From the NCBI GenBank assembly GCA_005788065.1, contig SXZD01000076.1, positions 1 through 8,221 on the forward strand: a stretch of 8,221 nt of DNA, in the 5' to 3' direction. This document shows, piece after piece, positions 5,652-8,221 of this stretch; within the stretch, counting starts at the first letter, position 1, and every line of letters begins with the position of its first letter. Made by a program: the position numbers and the translations under genes. The notes under the pieces were generated by a model. The model did not search any database, had not been told where the DNA came from, and saw nothing but the letters and a program-made list of their open reading frames with translations. The stretch comes from Burkholderiales bacterium. Lineage in GTDB: Bacteria > Pseudomonadota > Gammaproteobacteria > Burkholderiales > Burkholderiaceae_B.

Positions 5652-6932
5652 ATGGTTGCAAGCATTTCTCAATCTTTATCCTCAAGGACATCCGATCGGG
5701 TTTTACTGAACGCACAAGGCGAGGTAACTGAACTGGCATACCGCCGACAGGACCACCGCATGCACAACGCAGCGCTGCCGCTGCAAAGGCTTGGCGCAGG
5801 CGAATGGAACTACCTGACCCGCTTTCTGCACCCCCGTGACGTTCACCGTCTTGGGCAAACCTGCGATGGGATGCGCGCTGTGGCGCAAGGGCTGATGCGC
5901 AGTGTCAACGACAGATCACTTGCCCGTGCGATTGCTTCAAGCCACACAGGTGCAGCCTTCATCAACTCACCTCCCGTGGCCTGCCTGAGGCTTGCCGGCA
6001 ACTGTGGCAACGCAGCAGCACATCTGCTCTCACCGGCACCCCACGTCAACCTGCTGGACCTACGGGGCCTCAAAAGCACTCGCGCTGCCGAAATCGTTCA
6101 ACTCGCCCGCCTGCACCCCAATGCCCGCATCATCCTGAATGCCGTTCAAAAAACGGACCTTGCAATCAAACTGCTTGCCACCGCGTCGGACGCCATCGCG
6201 CAGGTCACCACCAACAACACGACCCACTACACCGCCACCCATTGCCCCGCGCAGGACAACAGTGAATCCTTGCAGGCCATCATCAACGCCCTTCCTGCCA
6301 ACCTGCTACCCACTCTCGCATTGGAAACGGCTACACAGAGCACGCGCTGCCCAAACGAGGACAGCGACGACTTCAACCCTGCTTTAGAAGAATGGGAAAC
6401 CCAACGCCTGGCGCTGCTGGCCAGCAGCCTGTTGTCGCGGTGCCAGCGCGAGGGACTATTGAACGACACAGCACGCCTGTATCTGGCCATTGATGGCCTT
6501 CGCAGCTTTACCTGGAATGTGCCGGTGCACCGACACAAGCATCTGTTGTTGCTGTCCAAACTTGCATTGGCACTGGAGGGTGTACGGCTGCATGACAGCG
6601 TCACCTGTCACGGCATGCTGTCGGCACTGGCAGTTGCAGCCGATACAGAGTTCGATTTCAACAGCCGCCCCAACCGGCCCAAACCCGTCGCCTGCAAGCC
6701 CCATCAAGACTCGGTATCGCCGCAGCAGATTCTGGCGACGCTCATCTCGTGGGGACTGGACCCGCTGACACGCAACAGCCACGGCGAAAGTGTTCTCGAC
6801 AGGCTTGAAGCACGGGGCCTCATGCAACCCGCCGACCTGTTGCGACGGGCCGCTATTGATGGCATGCGGGCGCAGTCAGACCGACAGCTTGGCGCGCGCC
6901 TGCTGGATCTCAGCCAGTGCGCGGTCAGCTGA
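5652..6932 (+). CDS. F-box protein with LRR-like and ankyrin-like segments, effector candidate
   Basis: The 426-residue product carries an F-box-like motif at about residues 41-81: L-P-L near 42-44, Trp52, Leu55, F-L (58-59), P-R-D-V (61-64), Leu67, Cys71, M-R (74-75). This follows the eukaryotic pattern of L-P, then hydrophobics, an L-x-x-x-D/S loop and a closing C-x-x-(W/M)-R. F-box proteins bind Skp1 and bring substrates to SCF ubiquitin ligases; bacterial ones (Ralstonia GALA, Legionella AnkB and LegU1) work inside host cells. Residues about 109-163 look LRR-like (L-R-L-A-G-N, L-L-D-L-R-G-L). Residues 358-401 look like one ankyrin repeat (L-I-S-W-G-L-D-P, N-S-H-G-E-S, D-L-L-R-R-A). Residues 170-355 are unassigned. 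The N-terminus is Ser-rich, without a Sec signal. A hrp box and a good ribosome binding site precede it. The last 57 bases overlap the convergent proS tail. The fold assignments are by eye and each short motif alone would be weak. Confidence 0.75.
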   Translation: MVASISQSLSSRTSDRVLLNAQGEVTELAYRRQDHRMHNAALPLQRLGAGEWNYLTRFLHPRDVHRLGQTCDGMRAVAQGLMRSVNDRSLARAIASSHTGAAFINSPPVACLRLAGNCGNAAAHLLSPAPHVNLLDLRGLKSTRAAEIVQLARLHPNARIILNAVQKTDLAIKLLATASDAIAQVTTNNTTHYTATHCPAQDNSESLQAIINALPANLLPTLALETATQSTRCPNEDSDDFNPALEEWETQRLALLASSLLSRCQREGLLNDTARLYLAIDGLRSFTWNVPVHRHKHLLLLSKLALALEGVRLHDSVTCHGMLSALAVAADTEFDFNSRPNRPKPVACKPHQDSVSPQQILATLISWGLDPLTRNSHGESVLDRLEARGLMQPADLLRRAAIDGMRAQSDRQLGARLLDLSQCAVS

Positions 6933-8189
6933 ACCCTCCAGCGTCCAACCCTCAGCCGCCGGCATCTGGCCATCTGCGCCGGGCCGGCGCACCTGCCATT
7001 CCACCTTGCCTTCTTTCAGACCGCGGTCGCCCACTGTCATGCGATAAGGCACGCCAATCAGCTCCCAATCGGCAAACATGGCACCGGGACGCTCGTCGCG
7101 GTCGTCCAGCATCACATCCACGCCGGCAGCCTGCAGTTGCGCATACAGCTCGTCTGCTGCCTTCCTGACCTGCTCAAACCGGTGGTATCCCACCGGACAA
7201 ATCACCAGCTCAAATGGCGCCAATGAAATGGGCCAGATCATGCCGCGGGCATCGTGGTTCTGCTCGATGGCCGCACCCAGAATGCGAGTCACACCAATTC
7301 CATAACAGCCCATCTCCATCACGGCCGGCTTGCCGTTTTCTGCGAGGAATGTAGCGTTAAGCGCAGACGAATACTTGGTGCCCAAGTAGAACACGTGGCC
7401 CACTTCAATGCCGCGGCAAATTTCAAGCGCGCCTTTGCCATCCGGCGACGGATCACCGGCCACCACATTGCGCACATCCGCCACTTCCGGCTCAGGCAGG
7501 TCACGCCCGAAGTTCACGCCCTTGAAGTGGGCGTCCACACGGTTGGCACCGGTGGTGAAGTCGGACATCACTGCCACTGCCCGGTCTGCAATCACGCGCA
7601 CATCCGCCTTCAAGCCTACAGGGCCCAGATAGCCCGGCTTGCAGTTGAAGGCACCCAGAATTTCTTCTTCCGTGGCCATGCGTGCACCGTTCATGCCGGG
7701 TAGCTTGCCCACCTTGATTTCATTGGCTTCATGGTCGCCCCGCACCAGCACCAGTACCACTTGCGCCGGCGGCTTTGGCTTGCCCTCTTCAGCCTCTGCA
7801 TCCACGGCAAACACCACCGACTTCACCGTGGCCGACAGCGGCAAGCCCAACAGGGCGGCGACGTCTTCGCAACGGGGCATGGCCGGGGTGGCAATCTCTT
7901 CCATGGCTTGCGCCGGTGCCGGGCGCGAACCTGTCTGCACCGCCTCAGCCAACTCCACGTTGGCGGCATAGTCGGAGGTGGGGCAATACGCGATCGCGTC
8001 TTCACCCGTGTCGGCAATCACGTGAAACTCGTGACTGCACGACCCGCCAATGGAGCCGGTATCTGCAGCCACCGCACGGAACACCAGCCCCATCCGGGCA
8101 AAAATGCGCTGATAGGCATCGAACATGGTGTCGTAGCTCTTGAGCGCAGCCGCCACATCCCGGTCAAACGAATAGGCATCCTTCATCAC
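6876..8189 (-). CDS. proS: Prolyl-tRNA synthetase, part after motif 2 (open portion)
   Basis: ProS charges tRNA-Pro with proline using ATP in the cytoplasm. The open frame of about 437 residues covers roughly the last three quarters of a bacterial-type ProRS. It starts at M-K-D-A-Y-S-F just after motif 2, then shows D-T-G-S-I-G-G-S, S-D-Y-A-A-N-x-E-L-A-E-A, an insertion editing domain (V-K-S-V-V-F; L-V-R-G-D-H-E-x-N-E), A-D-V-R-N-V-V-A-G-D-P-S-P-D-G, I-E-V-G-H, motif 3 G-C-Y-G-I-G-V-T-R, and the anticodon-binding domain (D-D-R-D-E-R-P-G, G-D-R). The GTG at 8189 is not a believable start: it replaces an internal Leu/Val and would drop motifs 1 and 2. The frame continues to the window edge but for a TAA at 8193-8195. 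The 3' end overlaps the F-box gene by 57 bases. Identity is certain by family resemblance; whether this copy is functional is open. Confidence 0.95.
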   Translation of the reverse strand: MMKDAYSFDRDVAAALKSYDTMFDAYQRIFARMGLVFRAVAADTGSIGGSCSHEFHVIADTGEDAIAYCPTSDYAANVELAEAVQTGSRPAPAQAMEEIATPAMPRCEDVAALLGLPLSATVKSVVFAVDAEAEEGKPKPPAQVVLVLVRGDHEANEIKVGKLPGMNGARMATEEEILGAFNCKPGYLGPVGLKADVRVIADRAVAVMSDFTTGANRVDAHFKGVNFGRDLPEPEVADVRNVVAGDPSPDGKGALEICRGIEVGHVFYLGTKYSSALNATFLAENGKPAVMEMGCYGIGVTRILGAAIEQNHDARGMIWPISLAPFELVICPVGYHRFEQVRKAADELYAQLQAAGVDVMLDDRDERPGAMFADWELIGVPYRMTVGDRGLKEGKVEWQVRRPGADGQMPAAEGWTLEGSADRALAEIQQARAKLSV

Positions 8190-8221
8190 GAATTAACGTC
8201 CGCGCATCACGCCAAACCGGG
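8190..8221 (-). other. proS: Upstream continuation of proS with an in-frame TAA
   Basis: On the minus strand this reads R-F-G-V-M-R-G-R, then TAA (8195-8193), then Phe leading into V-M-K-D-A-Y-S-F. Other ProRS proteins have Glu where the stop is (R-x-R-E-F-hydrophobic-M-K-D-A-Y). A single G-to-T change of GAA would explain it. The flanking residues are otherwise normal, so the reading frame itself is not shifted. Confidence 0.85.

Overview
The window looks like a proteobacterial chromosome segment, most likely betaproteobacterial (Burkholderiales-like). This rests on the character of the two housekeeping anchors (PurB tail, ProS) and on a small lytic transglycosylase next to proS, an order I recall from Burkholderiales. 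That assignment is inference and no genus is claimed.

Layout. Bases 1-350 hold the 3' end of purB (+). Bases 351-816 are a mostly non-coding spacer with a doubtful 68-codon ORF, two weak hairpins and an excellent hrp-box promoter. Bases 817-2313 (+) encode a protein whose C-terminal half is a NEL (IpaH/SspH-type) E3 ubiquitin ligase domain with a CED catalytic motif, but with no leucine-rich repeats. Bases 2336-3197 (+) are a broken gene, probably cotranscribed with the NEL gene, with an in-frame TGA and a frameshift. A terminator and a second hrp-like box are fused at 3201-3262. Bases 3358-4761 (+) encode a probable clan CE cysteine hydrolase or acetyltransferase (His/Asp/Gln/Cys set). Bases 4769-5389 (-) encode a secreted lytic transglycosylase. 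The divergent spacer 5390-5651 holds a hrp box facing the next gene and a weaker one facing the transglycosylase. Bases 5652-6932 (+) encode an F-box protein with LRR-like and ankyrin-like segments. Its 3' end overlaps the tail of proS (-, 6876 to the window edge) by 57 bp. The proS frame carries an in-frame TAA at 8193-8195.

Main reading. This is an accessory island between housekeeping genes. It encodes three proteins that appear to act on eukaryotic ubiquitin or ubiquitin-like pathways: a NEL ligase, an F-box adaptor, and a CE-clan enzyme of the class that contains deubiquitinases, SUMO proteases and YopJ acetyltransferases. Each is preceded by a GGAAC(C/T)-N15/16-xCACTCA element, the signature of HrpL-type ECF sigma promoters that control type III secretion genes. 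I infer a coordinately controlled set of type III effectors aimed at a eukaryotic host. No secretion apparatus, chaperone or HrpL-like sigma gene lies in the window, so secretion itself is not shown. No tRNA, rRNA, CRISPR array or insertion sequence was seen.
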